Origin: Ornithodoros turicata
Lineage: Eukaryota; Arthropoda; Arachnida; Ixodida; Argasidae
Length of the DNA: 64,000 nt
Assembly: GCF_037126465.1 (NCBI RefSeq)
Contig: NC_088207.1
Coordinates: 41,538,143 to 41,602,142, forward strand
Direction: 5' to 3'
The notes below the pieces were generated by a model. It was not told the origin of the DNA, did no database searches, and was given only the letters and a program-made list of their open reading frames with translations. Every line of letters begins with the position of its first letter. The stretch's first letter is position 1. Positions 63,562-64,000 of this stretch are shown piece by piece. The translations under genes were made by a program, and so were the position numbers.

Positions 63562-64000
63562 GTAGGGTAGGGGAGGGGGATATGTTTAATAGAATGAAAA
63601 AGAAAAATGGAAATGCCAGCCAGGCTAATGCCGGCTTGCTATTCCACAAAAGAAAGAAACCCAAAATAAACGAAAAAGAAAGACAGAAAGGAAAGGAAAA
63701 GTAAGGGAAAAAAGAAAGAAAAACAGTTAGTGAGTTAGTGCAGCACAAACACGACATGGCACAAGAAAGCCCAGTCAGAAGGCAGACGCAAGGCCCGAGT
63801 CTTTCAGGAAGCGGAGCACGGTTGTGGTGACGGCCCACTGGGTAGGCCGAGGGACGGGACCAAGGAGGGTGACCATGGTCATTGTGTTGCACCCAAGCTA
63901 TTTAGACGGCGACGGAGGGCTTGCCGTTGGGGAATGAGCTGCTGGCAGTGCAGAAGACAATGAGGAATGTCGGCCACCTCAACACAAGGGGGAGCTGGAT
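63562..64000 (-). mobile_element. poly(C)-family LINE 3' part, running off the window
   Basis: On the minus strand the right edge encodes V-A-D-I-P-H-C-L-L-H and R-Q-A-L-R-R-R-L-N-S-L-G, corresponding to the Cys/His end of the LINE at 12691-13370. Then come GTGGAATAGCAAGCCGGCAT, TTAGCCTGGCTGGCATTTCC and TATTAAACATATCCCCCTCC. The C tail is interrupted. The 5' part lies beyond 64000. Confidence 0.65.

Overview
The window is eukaryotic nuclear DNA. It has no operons, no long host open reading frames and no ribosomal RNA genes. It is dense in old, nested transposable elements, A+T microsatellites, poly(C)/poly(G) runs and foldback repeats. Several copies of a tRNA-headed SINE resemble the Ruka family described from ixodid ticks. 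Together with the LINE assortment (L2/CR1-like and RNase H-bearing I-like elements), a Ty3/Gypsy LTR element and Penelope-like fragments, they point to a chelicerate, most likely a hard tick. The species assignment is inference.

Host genes. The best candidates are two short first coding exons. One lies at 5685-5781 on the minus strand and one at 36227-36401 on the plus strand. Each encodes a signal peptide, then a P-x-T-V-x-(I/V)-G stretch, and each stops at a consensus AG/GTAAGT donor in the same phase inside that Gly codon. This layout matches the first exon of AMPA/kainate-type ionotropic glutamate receptors. The two are divergent, about 30 kb apart, with transposon-rich DNA between them; later exons would lie outside the window or are not recognised. 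A second region of interest is 39.9-41.7 kb: CCAAT/TATA-like and NRF1/ETS/YY1-like motifs, a possible two-exon small gene (40243-40806) and a possible first exon (41630-41700).

Layout. 1-6 kb: GGTATA-motif arrays, a Ruka-like SINE, a core-SINE fragment, first receptor exon (minus). 6-16 kb: LINE 3' ends, CCAATATTGG and GAACCG motif elements, (TA)n-flanked Penelope-like pieces, a LINE C-terminal fragment. 17.6-20.2 kb: decayed I-like LINE with RT, RNase H and zinc knuckle, ending in poly(C). 20-28.6 kb: SINEs, a small hAT MITE, a second RNase H LINE remnant, foldbacks, a 1.05-kb hAT-like element with nested insertions. 29-30.4 kb: L2/CR1-like LINE with a long but catalytically altered RT ORF. 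32.1-32.6 kb: degenerate ~164-bp tandem repeat. 36.2 kb: second receptor exon. 38.4-43.9 kb: two minus-strand L2/CR1-like LINE remnants flanking the promoter-like region. 45.4-45.9 kb: TAACTCG minisatellite. 47.8-48.4 kb: decayed coding sequence split by a SINE. 50.6 kb: core SINE. 51503-56088: Ty3/Gypsy element with TSD, PBS, PPT and a 5' LTR disrupted by two short inserts. 56-64 kb: foldbacks, Penelope-like fragments and the 3' part of a poly(C)-tailed LINE running off the right edge.

The most unusual signals are retroposon copies ending in poly(C) with clean target-site duplications, down to a 38-bp insert, and several unrelated-looking dispersed elements each built from many copies of one short self-complementary word.
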